The notes under the pieces are model-generated. The model was given only the letters and a program-made list of their open reading frames with translations, did not search any database and had not been told where the DNA came from. Source: Clostridiaceae bacterium (GTDB taxonomy: Bacteria > Bacillota > Clostridia > Lachnospirales > Lachnospiraceae). From it: 64,000 bases of DNA. The translations under genes were made by a program, and so were the position numbers. This document shows positions 51,584 through 60,698 of this stretch, piece by piece. Each line of letters opens with the position of its first letter. Within the stretch, counting starts at the first letter, position 1. The stretch is taken from the NCBI GenBank assembly GCA_910574345.1, contig CAJSZV010000018.1, positions 1 to 64,000 of the forward strand, in the 5' to 3' direction.

Positions 51584-52207
51584 TCAGGGTTTTACAAGTG
51601 AGAAATCCGGGCAGGGAAGGTTCAGAGTTTTATATTCTTCCCGCCCCTTCTCCGACAGGCAGGGAAGAATAATGCTCCAGAAGCAATACAGCGACAGTGT
51701 CTCACCTTCTGCTTCCTGTGTCTGGTAAAAATCCGGCAGGCCATGGATCATGAATGTCATAATGATACTTATGATTCCATGGTACTGCAGGGAAAATTCT
51801 TTTTTCAACAACTGTTTCTCCACAAACTCGTCAAAGGCATCTCTTAAGGCTTCATGGAGATCCATCAGCACATGAAGCTGCATTTTATAAATAGTCGGAC
51901 ATATCTGAGACAACTCCACATAATGTTTAAAATAATACGGACGGCGGTTTTTCTGGTTGATAACATCCAGAAAGAACTGATTTAATTCTTTGAGCGATCG
52001 GGGAGCTTTTAATTTCTCATAACGTTCATGTTCTTTGAGAATGATTGCTTCGATCAGTTCTTCCTTTTTCTTATAATGATAGGTCAGATTGCCCACGCTG
52101 ATGTTTAGCGCCGCGGCAATGTCCCGCATGGAAGTGCCATGGAATCCTTTTTCCGTGAATAAATGACGGGCCGTGTCCAGAATGGTTTGTTTCATATCGG
52201 AACCCAT
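51584..52207 (-). CDS. TetR/AcrR family regulator
   Basis: A 207-residue regulator with a TetR helix-turn-helix at about 5-50 (TARHLFTEKGFHGTSMRDIA and ISVGNLTYHYKKKEELI) and a mainly helical ligand domain. Start at 52207 by AGGAG; a reading from 52258 would extend over the promoter. It diverges from the ferredoxin/AEC/GH31 genes and almost certainly binds the symmetric operator between them. Confidence 0.88.
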   Translation of the reverse strand: MGSDMKQTILDTARHLFTEKGFHGTSMRDIAAALNISVGNLTYHYKKKEELIEAIILKEHERYEKLKAPRSLKELNQFFLDVINQKNRRPYYFKHYVELSQICPTIYKMQLHVLMDLHEALRDAFDEFVEKQLLKKEFSLQYHGIISIIMTFMIHGLPDFYQTQEAEGETLSLYCFWSIILPCLSEKGREEYKTLNLPCPDFSLVKP

Positions 52208-52243
52208 ATATTTCTCACTCCTGTATTTTTTATATTGGCGATG

Positions 52244-52277
52244 TTGACATTTTAGCACATACGTGCTAAAATGTCAA
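52244..52277. promoter_or_regulatory. Symmetric TetR operator containing two divergent promoters
   Basis: Seen: TTGACATTTTAGCAC (52244-52258), four bases, GTGCTAAAATGTCAA (52263-52277), perfect 15-bp arms. On the plus strand it reads TTGACA-17-TAAAAT (52244-52249, 52267-52272); by symmetry the minus strand reads the same. One repressor site would therefore close the promoters of both the regulator and the rightward operon. Confidence 0.8.
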
Positions 52278-52279
52278 AC

Positions 52280-52295
52280 TAGTACGAATGTACTA
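52280..52295. promoter_or_regulatory. Second TetR-type half-site pair
   Basis: Seen: TAGTAC (52280-52285), four bases, GTACTA (52290-52295), a second palindrome of the same design (TTAGYAC-N4-GTRCTA), centre 27 bp from the first. It lies over the predicted transcription start of the rightward operon. Confidence 0.6.
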
Positions 52296-52318
52296 AAAAG
52301 AGGACAGGAGATGAAGAG

Positions 52319-52579
52319 ATGATAAAAGAGATCGTGGGAAAGAACAGATTCATAAGAAAAATAGCGGAGAGGCGAGGGATGATAGAGTATGACGGCGCAG
52401 CCTGCGTATTCTGTGGGAAATGTGCCAGGCAGTGTAAAATGGAGGCAATTACGGTCAGTCCAAAGGAAAGAAAGCTAAGGCTTGACCATGGTAGATGCGT
52501 AAGATGCGGCCAATGTGTAAAGATATGTCCCAAAACAGCGCTGACACTGTCTTGCAATCCTTCCCAAACCGTGATATAA
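52319..52579 (+). CDS. 2[4Fe-4S] ferredoxin-like protein
   Basis: An 86-residue protein with CVFCGKCARQCKM and CVRCGQCVKICPK, two four-cysteine cluster motifs, and a 27-residue N-terminal extension. Small electron carriers of this kind serve a nearby redox enzyme, but none is adjacent. The start at 52319 has AGGAG at eight bases. First gene after the TetR operator. Confidence 0.8.
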   Translation: MIKEIVGKNRFIRKIAERRGMIEYDGAACVFCGKCARQCKMEAITVSPKERKLRLDHGRCVRCGQCVKICPKTALTLSCNPSQTVI

Positions 52580-52663
52580 CATCCAAAGGTGTGATCGCCG
52601 CGGATAGAGAAACTCCTGCAGTCTGCGGGCTTTGCACCGTATACATAAGGGAGGAAAAGAACA

Positions 52664-53581
52664 ATGGGAATGGCGGCAGTATTGTCCAGGGCGGCATGTT
52701 TTATCGGAATTATTTTTATGGGTTATGGTCTGAGGAGGTTGGGTTTTTTTAAACCGGAAGATTTTCATGTGCTTTCGAAAGTTGTATTAAAGATTACGCT
52801 TCCGGCAGCTATTATAGTCAGTTTTGCGGGGAAGGAGATTGACCCCTCTATGCTGGTGCTGTGTCTTCTGGGGCTTGCCGGCGGCCTGATCTACATAGGG
52901 GCCGGTTTTCTTATGAATCGGAAAGCGCCGGGAGAGAAGAAGGCTTTCGAGATTCTGAATCTGTCAGGATATAATATCGGGAATTTTACTCTGCCTTTTG
53001 TGCAGAGTTTTCTTGGCCCGTCAGGTGTGGTGATCACCAGTCTCTTTGACACGGGAAACGCAGTGGTATGTCTCGGAGGCGCTTACAGCGCGGCGGCCAT
53101 GGCAAAAGGGGAGGGGAAGGGCCTGCCGGTGGTGCAGATTGCCAGGACTCTGATAAAATCCGTGCCCTTTGACACCTACATGATTATGACGGTTCTCTGT
53201 CTTTTCGGAATCCGGCTTCCGGAACAGGCCCTGTCTTTTGCAGGGATCATCGCTGACGGCAATGCCTTTATGGCCATGCTGATGATCGGAGTGGGATTTA
53301 ATCTTTCGGGGGACAAGGCTCAGACAGGGACTATAATCCGGCTTTTGGCGGTGAGATATGGTGTAGCGGTTCTTTTGTCGGCGGGATTTTATTTTCTTCT
53401 TCCCATGGCGCTGGAATACCGTCAGACACTGGCTATTCTGGTATTTGCCCCCATCGCATCTGCGGCGCCGGCTTTTACCGCCGATCTAAAGGGAGATATC
53501 GGGCTGTCCAGCGCTATGAATTCCATCTCCATCCTCATCAGTATCTGCTGTATTGTGGCTGTAGTGGGGATGGTGCTGTAA
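52664..53581 (+). CDS. AEC family transporter (auxin efflux carrier type)
   Basis: A 305-residue membrane protein with ten predicted helices in the AEC order (FFKPEDFHVLSKVVLKITLPA at the start; NIGNFTLPFVQSFLG in the middle; FAPIASAAPAFTADL near the end). Bacterial members move organic acids such as malate or malonate. Ribosome site GGGAGGAAAA. It is probably in one operon with the ferredoxin and GH31 genes under TetR control. Confidence 0.85.
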   Translation: MGMAAVLSRAACFIGIIFMGYGLRRLGFFKPEDFHVLSKVVLKITLPAAIIVSFAGKEIDPSMLVLCLLGLAGGLIYIGAGFLMNRKAPGEKKAFEILNLSGYNIGNFTLPFVQSFLGPSGVVITSLFDTGNAVVCLGGAYSAAAMAKGEGKGLPVVQIARTLIKSVPFDTYMIMTVLCLFGIRLPEQALSFAGIIADGNAFMAMLMIGVGFNLSGDKAQTGTIIRLLAVRYGVAVLLSAGFYFLLPMALEYRQTLAILVFAPIASAAPAFTADLKGDIGLSSAMNSISILISICCIVAVVGMVL

Positions 53582-53596
53582 AGAAGGGAGGCTTAT

Positions 53597-56098
53597 ATGA
53601 AGATTTGCACGGAAGCTTATACCATAAGTCAAAAGGACAACTATTTCTCTGTTATAACTAATTGCACGGAGATCCGCATCTGGTTTTTGACAGATCATAT
53701 CATACGAATCCGGGCAGGCTTTGACGGGGACTTTGCAGAGGAATCCTACAGTCTGGTTATGACCGCCTGGGAAGACCGGATGGACGAACTTTTGAAGGCA
53801 TACAGAAAGCGGGTGCGGACGGCAGAGGCGGTGCTTACGGACAGCGGCGCAAAGGCAGTGATCCAGGGATGTGACCTGCAGGTGGTGGTGGAGAAGAATC
53901 CCTTTTGCATCTGTGTCTATGACAGGGATGGGACGCTGCTTCACGGGGATATTGCAGATCTTGCCTATATGGAGGACAGCAATCACCGCCGCATCCATAC
54001 CAGCCAGATTGAACCGGACGACTGCTTCTACGGATTTGGAGAAAAGGGCGGGGTCTTTAACAAAGCCCGAAAATTCATGACCATGAGTCCCAAAGACGCC
54101 ATGGGTTACGACCCTGTGGACACAGATCCGCTGTACAAGCATATTCCTTTCTATATAAAGCTGAACCGGGGGAATAAAAAGGCGGTGGGATATTTTTACC
54201 ACAATACCTATGAGTGCGATTTTGATATGGGCCGGGAGAAGAGCAATTACTGGAAGCTGCACAGCCGTTATCGGACAGACGGAGGGGATATTGATCTGTT
54301 TCTCATCCAGGGGCCTTCTGTGCGCCAGGTGGTGGAACGGTATACGGATCTCACCGGCAAATCCGCTTTGCTTCCCCGCTATGCTCTGGGATATCTTGGT
54401 TCTTCCATGTATTATCCGGAATTGGATGCCGACTGTGATGATGCTGTTTTGGAATTTATTGATACGGCAAGGGGAGAGGGAATTCCCATAGACGGTTTTC
54501 AGCTTTCATCAGGATATTGCGCCCTGGAGACGGGGGAGGGGATTAAGCGCTGTACCTTTACCTGGAACCGCAAGCGTTTTAAGAATCCGGGGGATTTTTT
54601 CAGGAAAATGAGAGAGAGGGGAATCACGGTGACGCCCAATGTAAAGCCCGGATTCCTGCTGATTCATCCCATGCTGGAGGACATGAAGAACAAAGGCATG
54701 TTTGTAAAGGCAGGGGACCGGGAGGAACCGAGTGTGGGAACCTGGTGGGGCGGGAAAGGCCTGTTTGTGGACTTTACCAGCCCCAGGGCAAGGGAGTACT
54801 GGAAGGAACTGTTAAAGGAACATGTGCTCTCATACGGCACCGATTCAGTCTGGAATGACAACTGCGAGTATGACAGCATGACGGATAAGGACAGCCGATG
54901 TGATTTTGAGGGGAAAGGGGGCACTATAGGCCAGTTAAAGTCCGTAATGCCCAACTTGATGTGTCACATTACTGCCGAGGCGGTTCATGAGGCTTTTGAA
55001 AATGTAAGACCGTTCATCGTGTGCCGGTCCGGTTACTGTGGGATTCAGCGGTATGCCCAGACATGGGCTGGAGATAATTTGACAGGCTGGGATACTTTAA
55101 AGTACAACATTGCCACGATTCTGGGCATGGGCTTGTCGGGAGTGGCAAATCAGGGCTGCGATATCGGCGGCTTCTACGGTCCGGCGCCGGAGGGAGAATT
55201 ATTTCTTCGATGGATTCAGAACGGCATATTCCAGCCCCGATTCTCCATTCACTCCACCAACACGGACAATACGGTGACAGAACCATGGATGTATGGCAGC
55301 CTGAAAGATGATATCCGCCACGCTGTGGAACTCAGGTACAAGATGAGCCCCTACCTGTATTCCCTGACAGTAAGGGCTCATGAGAGAGGGCTTCCTGTTA
55401 TGGAGCCTATGTGCAGCGCTTTTCAGAATGATCCGGAATGTTATGATGAGGGGGTGGATTTCATGGTGGGAGATTCTCTTCTGGTGGCCAATGTGGTGGA
55501 GAGGGGGGCAGCGGTCCGAAGAGTATATCTTCCCAGGGGAGCGGCCTTCTATGATTATGATACCAGGGAGAGGTATGACGGCGGCCAGACCATAGAGATT
55601 CCCGTGAGCCTCTCAAGCATTCCCCGGTTTTTAAGAAGCGGAGCCCTGATTCCTTTGGCTGGAAACATGCTGGATAATCTGGCCACAGAACAGGCCCGAT
55701 CCATAATCCTTTTGTGCGCCGCGGACAGGGACGGCAGTTTTACGCTCTATGAGGACGACGGAAGAACCATGGAGTATGAGAAGGGGAATTATGGAAAGAC
55801 TCATATCACAATGACGGCGGGGGAATGTACCAGACTGGATTTCAGGAGAGAGGGGCATTATAAGACGGCGGTGGAAGAGATGTATATTGACATGATTCAC
55901 CGGGAAAAGGCCCCTTACCGGGTGTCCAAGGACGGCAAAAGGCTGCCCCATTTTCTTTACAGGCCTAAGTTCGAGGAGGCGGAGGAGGGCTGGTATTACA
56001 GTCAGAGTCTGAAATCCGTACAGATCAAATATAAGAACCCGAAGAAGGACTATGAAGTGGCAGTTTCCTTTGAGCAGTTTGATATGATTGGGATGTAA
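53597..56098 (+). CDS. Glycoside hydrolase family 31 (alpha-glucosidase/xylosidase type)
   Basis: An 833-residue cytosolic enzyme without signal peptide. The likely nucleophile is Asp421 (SVWNDNCEYDS) and the acid/base Asp493 (TWAGDN), both in typical GH31 surroundings (RSGYCGIQRYAQTWAGD; GCDIGGFYG). A beta-domain follows (RSGALIPLAGN, LYEDDGRTMEYE). Alpha-glucosidase, alpha-xylosidase and sulfoquinovosidase are all possible. It starts 16 bases after the AEC transporter. Confidence 0.88.
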   Translation: MKICTEAYTISQKDNYFSVITNCTEIRIWFLTDHIIRIRAGFDGDFAEESYSLVMTAWEDRMDELLKAYRKRVRTAEAVLTDSGAKAVIQGCDLQVVVEKNPFCICVYDRDGTLLHGDIADLAYMEDSNHRRIHTSQIEPDDCFYGFGEKGGVFNKARKFMTMSPKDAMGYDPVDTDPLYKHIPFYIKLNRGNKKAVGYFYHNTYECDFDMGREKSNYWKLHSRYRTDGGDIDLFLIQGPSVRQVVERYTDLTGKSALLPRYALGYLGSSMYYPELDADCDDAVLEFIDTARGEGIPIDGFQLSSGYCALETGEGIKRCTFTWNRKRFKNPGDFFRKMRERGITVTPNVKPGFLLIHPMLEDMKNKGMFVKAGDREEPSVGTWWGGKGLFVDFTSPRAREYWKELLKEHVLSYGTDSVWNDNCEYDSMTDKDSRCDFEGKGGTIGQLKSVMPNLMCHITAEAVHEAFENVRPFIVCRSGYCGIQRYAQTWAGDNLTGWDTLKYNIATILGMGLSGVANQGCDIGGFYGPAPEGELFLRWIQNGIFQPRFSIHSTNTDNTVTEPWMYGSLKDDIRHAVELRYKMSPYLYSLTVRAHERGLPVMEPMCSAFQNDPECYDEGVDFMVGDSLLVANVVERGAAVRRVYLPRGAAFYDYDTRERYDGGQTIEIPVSLSSIPRFLRSGALIPLAGNMLDNLATEQARSIILLCAADRDGSFTLYEDDGRTMEYEKGNYGKTHITMTAGECTRLDFRREGHYKTAVEEMYIDMIHREKAPYRVSKDGKRLPHFLYRPKFEEAEEGWYYSQSLKSVQIKYKNPKKDYEVAVSFEQFDMIGM

Positions 56099-56113
56099 AA
56101 GGTCTATTTATCA

Positions 56114-56142
56114 TTGAAATCTCTCACAAATAATGGTAAGAT
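56114..56142 (+). promoter_or_regulatory. Promoter of the 56179 gene
   Basis: Seen: TTGAAA (56114-56119), 17-base spacer, TAAGAT (56137-56142), 37 bases before the start codon. Confidence 0.55.
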
Positions 56143-56178
56143 ATGAGGAAAGGATAAAGGAAAAGGGGGCACAGCTAT

Positions 56179-56520
56179 ATGGGCAGTTATTCATACAGCA
56201 CGGAACTGAGCCGGAATAATGTTGTATTCAGTGAGTTTGACCTGGACAGTATCAAAAAGATGTTCAGCCAGATATTTGAGTTTTATAATCCGAAAGTGAA
56301 GAGCGAGTGCTTTGATTCGTTTTGTGAAGATTTTTATGCTCTTGCCAAAGAGACTCATGTGACCAATGAACGGATATGGCGCATGATTATAACCGATATG
56401 CTTTTCAATTACGACGAGCATGGTTTTTTGGAGGCGGAGACCACGGACAATGGGATCAAGAGAAAACAGTTTGCAATCATTGCAAATGTAATTATGGGAA
56501 AATTACGGGCGGACCGGTAG
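56179..56520 (+). CDS. Small protein of unknown function
   Basis: A 113-residue soluble protein with its own promoter and ribosome site AAAGGGGG. It is largely helical with several aromatics (FSQIFEFYNPKVKSECFDSF) and an acidic N-terminal half. No motif or family recognised. It is not visibly tied to the neighbours. Confidence 0.6.
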   Translation: MGSYSYSTELSRNNVVFSEFDLDSIKKMFSQIFEFYNPKVKSECFDSFCEDFYALAKETHVTNERIWRMIITDMLFNYDEHGFLEAETTDNGIKRKQFAIIANVIMGKLRADR

Positions 56521-56665
56521 TTGTATATCAAGGTATACGATATTGCCGTGTTGCCTGGCTGATCATGGGGTGAGGTTGTTTGACAAGAAGTGCCGTATAA
56601 TCATCAGGATGGATGGTTGTGCGGCATTTTTAGATAGAAAGATGTTGGAAGGCGGGAGGGGAAGG

Positions 56666-57445
56666 ATGAATCATCAGGATATTTTAAGAATTGCCCTGGG
56701 GCAGTCTGCCTGTGACTTAAGCTGCAGGGCGGAAGATTTTTTAAAAGACGAAAATGTGATTGTGGAATCCTTGCCCTCTGAGGGGGCAAGACGCTATTTG
56801 GCACTTCCTCATATCTGCAATCTGGCATCTTACGGAAATAATATTGTGGCATGCGGAAGAAAGGATCTTCTGCCTGATATAGAAGAATACCTTAAGGGGG
56901 TTCCTCATATTGAGAATTGTTTTGAGACGCCGGGGATCTACCCTTTGAACCGGAAGCTTGAAAAGGCGGGGGCGCAGGTTTGCTTTATGGCGGAGTATTT
57001 TCTGCCGGATATGGATCAGCTTTTTGGATTTGAATCAGCCTGTGACTATGAGATGCGGGTTCTGCGGCCGGAGGACTTTAAGGATCTGTATACCCCGGAG
57101 TGGAGCAACGCTCTGTGCAGGGACCGGAGGCACTTAGATGTAATCGGCGTGGGGGCTTATGATTCCGGCAGCCTCGTGGGACTTGCCGGGTGTTCGGCGG
57201 ACTGTGACTCCATGTGGCAGATTGGCGTGGATGTTCTGCCTGGATACCGGCGGCAGGGGATCGCCTGCGCCCTTACGAACCGGATCGCTAAGGAGACCCT
57301 TGAGAGAGGAAGGGTTCCCTTTTACTGCGCCGCCTGGTCCAATGTGAGGTCTGTGAGGAATGCCATAAAAAGCGGGTTTAAGCCTGCATGGGTGGAGGCT
57401 ACGGCAAAGCCGGTGGAGTTTGTGGAGGGGATGATTCGTGGGTGA
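56666..57445 (+). CDS. GNAT family N-acetyltransferase
   Basis: A 259-residue protein. The C-terminal half is a GNAT fold: LVGLAGCSADCDSMWQIGVD (strands), DVLPGYRRQGIACALTNRIA (acetyl-CoA loop with RRQGIA) and AAWSNVRSVRNAIKSGFKPA. The N-terminal 110 residues are not recognised and may choose the substrate. The start at 56666 has GGGAGGGGAAGG; earlier in-frame Met codons lack such a site. Confidence 0.75.
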   Translation: MNHQDILRIALGQSACDLSCRAEDFLKDENVIVESLPSEGARRYLALPHICNLASYGNNIVACGRKDLLPDIEEYLKGVPHIENCFETPGIYPLNRKLEKAGAQVCFMAEYFLPDMDQLFGFESACDYEMRVLRPEDFKDLYTPEWSNALCRDRRHLDVIGVGAYDSGSLVGLAGCSADCDSMWQIGVDVLPGYRRQGIACALTNRIAKETLERGRVPFYCAAWSNVRSVRNAIKSGFKPAWVEATAKPVEFVEGMIRG

Positions 57446-57479
57446 AGGGAAAGAATTATACTGTGAATGAAGGAGAAGG

Positions 57480-58670
57480 AAAATGGCTGATAATAAAAAA
57501 TTGTAGGTCTTGATAATCCCCAGAGTACTGCAGAAAAAATTAGCGAGCAAATTAAAGTAAAGATAGATCCTATTCCGATGATTAATATGCATTTTGAGAA
57601 GATTATAGATGGAACGGATATTCTTGAAAAGACCATACTTTTAGTGGAAGTGGAAGAGGGAAATCAACCTCCTTATTATTACGTGGGTGATGGCAATCGG
57701 ATTGCATTTTGCAGAGTTGGCAATGAGAGTATACCGGCAGATGGCATGAAGCCGCGGGAATTAGTACTGAAGAGGAGCAACTACTCCTTTGACAGCCTGA
57801 AATCGCCTTATAATTTTTCGGATTTTTCATTTACATAATTAAAATCTGTATATAAACAGAGGACCAATAATACCTTTGAAGAAACCGATTATGAATCGTG
57901 GGTACTTTTAGATGATGCGAAACTGACAAATGCAGGGGCATTGCTGGCAGATGAATCCCCCATACGTTGTTCCAGAGTTTTCTGCATCAGATAGAATGGG
58001 CTGGATAAAGCATCTGGTATCGTGGACGCTTTGGATGATCGGGAATTTTCCGGGAGTTTGGTTTCTCTTCTGCAAAATGCAATGGAATTTGTACTAAACA
58101 ATTCCAGGAAAAAATGGATGAAAACCGGTGATGGAAGAATCGACTTGCCCGACTATGGAGAACACTATTCTCCAGGCGGCATGTATGATGGTTCTTTTAT
58201 ACAGGAGAGAGACATTACAAATGTGCCCTCCAAGCGAAGAAATCCCATAATAGCGGACATTTTTAACCGCTTGAGGTATATGGAGCGGAGAGGAAGCGGC
58301 TTTAAGAAGATTTGTGCAGAGTATGAGAATCAAATACTTTATACAAAAGAAAAAGCACCGGAGTTTTATTCAGACCATGACAGCTTTGTTTTAACACTTA
58401 AAAATTTGAATTATAAAAAAGCGTCGATAAAAAAGCGCCGATAAAAAGGTGGCCATAAGAAATACACAGAAAACAGCATCTCAGATGGAAACAATTCTAT
58501 CTTTCATGAAACCGGAAGAAGAATACCAACTGCTGGAGATATGCGCCTGGCTGGGCTTAAGAGAAACCAGGACAAAAGCCATCATGAGAAGACTGATAGC
58601 AGAAGGTAAGATTGAGGCAGTTGGCGGTAACAGAGGGAGAAGATATCGTTTGGGTGAGCCCGGATTTTAG
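57480..58670 (+). pseudogene. Decayed AlbA_2/HATPase-type transcriptional regulator
   Basis: Fragments in several frames of one ATP-binding (Schlafen/AlbA-like) protein: LDNPQSTAEKISEQIKVKID and VVEEGNQPPYYYVGDGNRIAFCR-like text (57510-57838, NIL to the usual frame), then SVYKQRTNNTFEETDYESW in another frame, then ALDDREFSG to YMERRGSGFKKI (58022-58444), then a C-terminal winged helix (58449-58670). The first ATG frame stops after seven codons. The ATPase helix region that should follow RIDLPDYG is deleted. A 14-base tandem repeat (ATAAAAAAGCG units, 58413-58450) breaks the frame near the end. Certainly not functional as one protein. Confidence 0.75.
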
Positions 58671-58709
58671 CATTGAAGTACAAAGAGTAATCACATAACA
58701 TATACAAAG

Positions 58710-58728
58710 CATCAACCGTCCGTTGATG
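58710..58728. other. Small hairpin before the NUDIX gene
   Basis: Seen: CATCAAC (58710-58716) and GTTGATG (58722-58728) around a five-base loop, 22 bases before the start codon. It could be the weak terminator of the pseudogene or a leader hairpin. Confidence 0.35.
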
Positions 58729-58749
58729 AAATAGAAAAGGAGCAGAATC

Positions 58750-59865
58750 ATGAATTCCAACACGAATGATAAACATTCTAAAGCAGTTGTCCCCTTAAGC
58801 CTTATCTGCGGCGCCATAGAAGAGGCGGATAATGAATGGAGGCAGTACCTTGATATCCAGAACATGGAGGTGGTCAGTCTTCCCGAATATCCTTTCGGCG
58901 GGGAATACGAGGGGGAGGACCAGGAACTGGCCGACTTGATTGAGGAAGAGTGGAACGTGAGATTTTTCGGGCTGCCCACCACCTATGACATCCACGAATA
59001 CAGTATTATGGAAGAGTTTATATGGGAACTTCCGGAAGGCAGGATACAGGATTCCTTGGAAAAGGCCATCAGAGGGAAGGGGGCTTTCCGAAGATTTAAG
59101 GATACGGTCAGAAGATTTGATATGGAGCAGCAGTGGTATGATTTTCTGGAATCCAAGTACCGTGACATCGCCGTGGAGTGGTGTGAAGACCATGGATTTG
59201 AATACAGCGAAACTCCGATCACCGGACAGGATACAGGGAAGCCGGAGCGTACTAAAGACGCGGGGCATGTACCGAAATCCGGCATGAAAGAAAACCTGGC
59301 ATGGAAGGAACTTTCCACAGAGCATATCATTCAGGATGAATGGATCGACTTTCGGCGGTCTGTCTATGAGTTTCCTGACGGAAAGGTGTTTGAGCCTTTT
59401 TACACTTACAGCCGCAAGGATTATGTTGTTATCGTCGCCTCAGATGAAGAGGGGAAATACCTGTGTGTCAGACAGTTCCGCCAGGGCATCAGGGAGGTGA
59501 CTACGGAATTTCCGGCGGGAGGCATCGAACGGGCGGACGGGAAAGAATACGGGGCAAAGCGCGGCCCGTCCATAGCGGAGGAGGCGCTGTCTGCGGCAAA
59601 AAGGGAACTCCTTGAGGAGACCGGTTATGAGTCGGATGAATGGAGTTATCTGCTTACGGTGCCTTCCAATGCAACCATGGCGGACAATTATGCCCACATT
59701 TTCATGGCAGGCAGCTGCCGCAGGTCAGGGAAACAGCATTTGGATGAGACGGAATTTTTGAACGTGAAGAAATATTCTGCCCATGAGATAGAAGAGATGA
59801 TAGAGAAGGGGAATTTTCAGCAGGCAGTTCATATTATGGCATGGCTGCTGTCCCGGAGAAGATAA
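58750..59865 (+). CDS. UPF0158-NUDIX hydrolase fusion
   Basis: A 371-residue protein. Residues 1-150 match the UPF0158 pattern (EYSIMEEFIWELP, AIRGKGAFRRFKDT, WYDFLESKYRDIAVEWC); residues 185-371 are a NUDIX hydrolase of the ADP-ribose type with the box at about 272-294 (GPSIAEEALSAAKRELLEET). The linker at 155-180 is variable. NUDIX enzymes cleave nucleoside diphosphates linked to X; the fused domain's role is unknown. Ribosome site AAAAGGAG. The next gene follows in 13 bases. Confidence 0.8.
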   Translation: MNSNTNDKHSKAVVPLSLICGAIEEADNEWRQYLDIQNMEVVSLPEYPFGGEYEGEDQELADLIEEEWNVRFFGLPTTYDIHEYSIMEEFIWELPEGRIQDSLEKAIRGKGAFRRFKDTVRRFDMEQQWYDFLESKYRDIAVEWCEDHGFEYSETPITGQDTGKPERTKDAGHVPKSGMKENLAWKELSTEHIIQDEWIDFRRSVYEFPDGKVFEPFYTYSRKDYVVIVASDEEGKYLCVRQFRQGIREVTTEFPAGGIERADGKEYGAKRGPSIAEEALSAAKRELLEETGYESDEWSYLLTVPSNATMADNYAHIFMAGSCRRSGKQHLDETEFLNVKKYSAHEIEEMIEKGNFQQAVHIMAWLLSRRR

Positions 59866-59878
59866 AGGGGAATATGGG

Positions 59879-60619
59879 ATGAGGGAAAAGATTTTTGCAT
59901 ATATAAAAAAGAAATATAAGGTTTCTCCGGAATACCCCTGGCAGAAATATGACGGTAATGCCGTCTTCCGCCACAGGGACAATAAGAAATGGTTCGCCCT
60001 GGTTATGAGCGTAGGCAGGGAGAAATTGGGACTTGCCGGCGAGGGGGATGTGGACGGGATTAATTTAAAGATTGATGATATGGTGTTAAAGGACACCTTG
60101 GTTGGCGGGAAGGGGATTTTTCCTGCCTATCACATGAATAAGGAACATTGGATTACCGTGCTTCTGGACGGCACCGTAGATGAGGACAAGCTCCATGATC
60201 TTATTCAGATAAGCTTTGAGGCTACGGCGTCGAAGAAAAAGAAAGAGAAGATTCGTCCGCCTAAGGAATGGCTGATTCCGGCCAATCCCAAATTCTACGA
60301 TATTGTACATGCTTTTGATCATGAAGAGATCATTAACTGGAAGCAGAGCAGCAGTGTCAAAGTGGGAGATACGCTTTTTATGTACGCCGCCGCCCCAGTG
60401 TCCGCCATTCTCTACAAGTGTAAAGCCGTGGAAGTGGACATCCCTTACAATTACCAGGATAAGAATCTGACCATCACCACGGTGATGAAGATCAGGCTTT
60501 TGGGAAGGTATGACCCTGAAAGGTTTACATTCCAAAGACTGAAAAAGGATTACGGGATCTATGCCGTGCGGGGGCCCAGAGGGATACCTAACAGCTTGAG
60601 CCATGAGCTGAATCTATGA
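59879..60619 (+). CDS. MmcQ/YjbR domain fused to an EVE-like domain
   Basis: A 246-residue protein. Residues 1-110 are MmcQ/YjbR-like (YPWQKYDGNAVFRHRDNKKWF, then HMNKEHWITVLLDG). Residues 128-246 follow the EVE/PUA-like layout (EWLIPANPKFYDIVHAF, INWKQSSSVKVGDTLFMYAA, GIYAVRGPRGIP). MmcQ/YjbR is thought to bind DNA, and EVE domains read modified bases in restriction systems; a sensor of modified DNA or nucleotide is a reasonable guess only. Confidence 0.7.
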   Translation: MREKIFAYIKKKYKVSPEYPWQKYDGNAVFRHRDNKKWFALVMSVGREKLGLAGEGDVDGINLKIDDMVLKDTLVGGKGIFPAYHMNKEHWITVLLDGTVDEDKLHDLIQISFEATASKKKKEKIRPPKEWLIPANPKFYDIVHAFDHEEIINWKQSSSVKVGDTLFMYAAAPVSAILYKCKAVEVDIPYNYQDKNLTITTVMKIRLLGRYDPERFTFQRLKKDYGIYAVRGPRGIPNSLSHELNL

Positions 60620-60698
60620 AAGGGTTTTTGGGTGGGGGTTATGACTGCATCCCTGACAGGCATGAATAATAAATGCAAATGAATTTATGGAGGAAATG

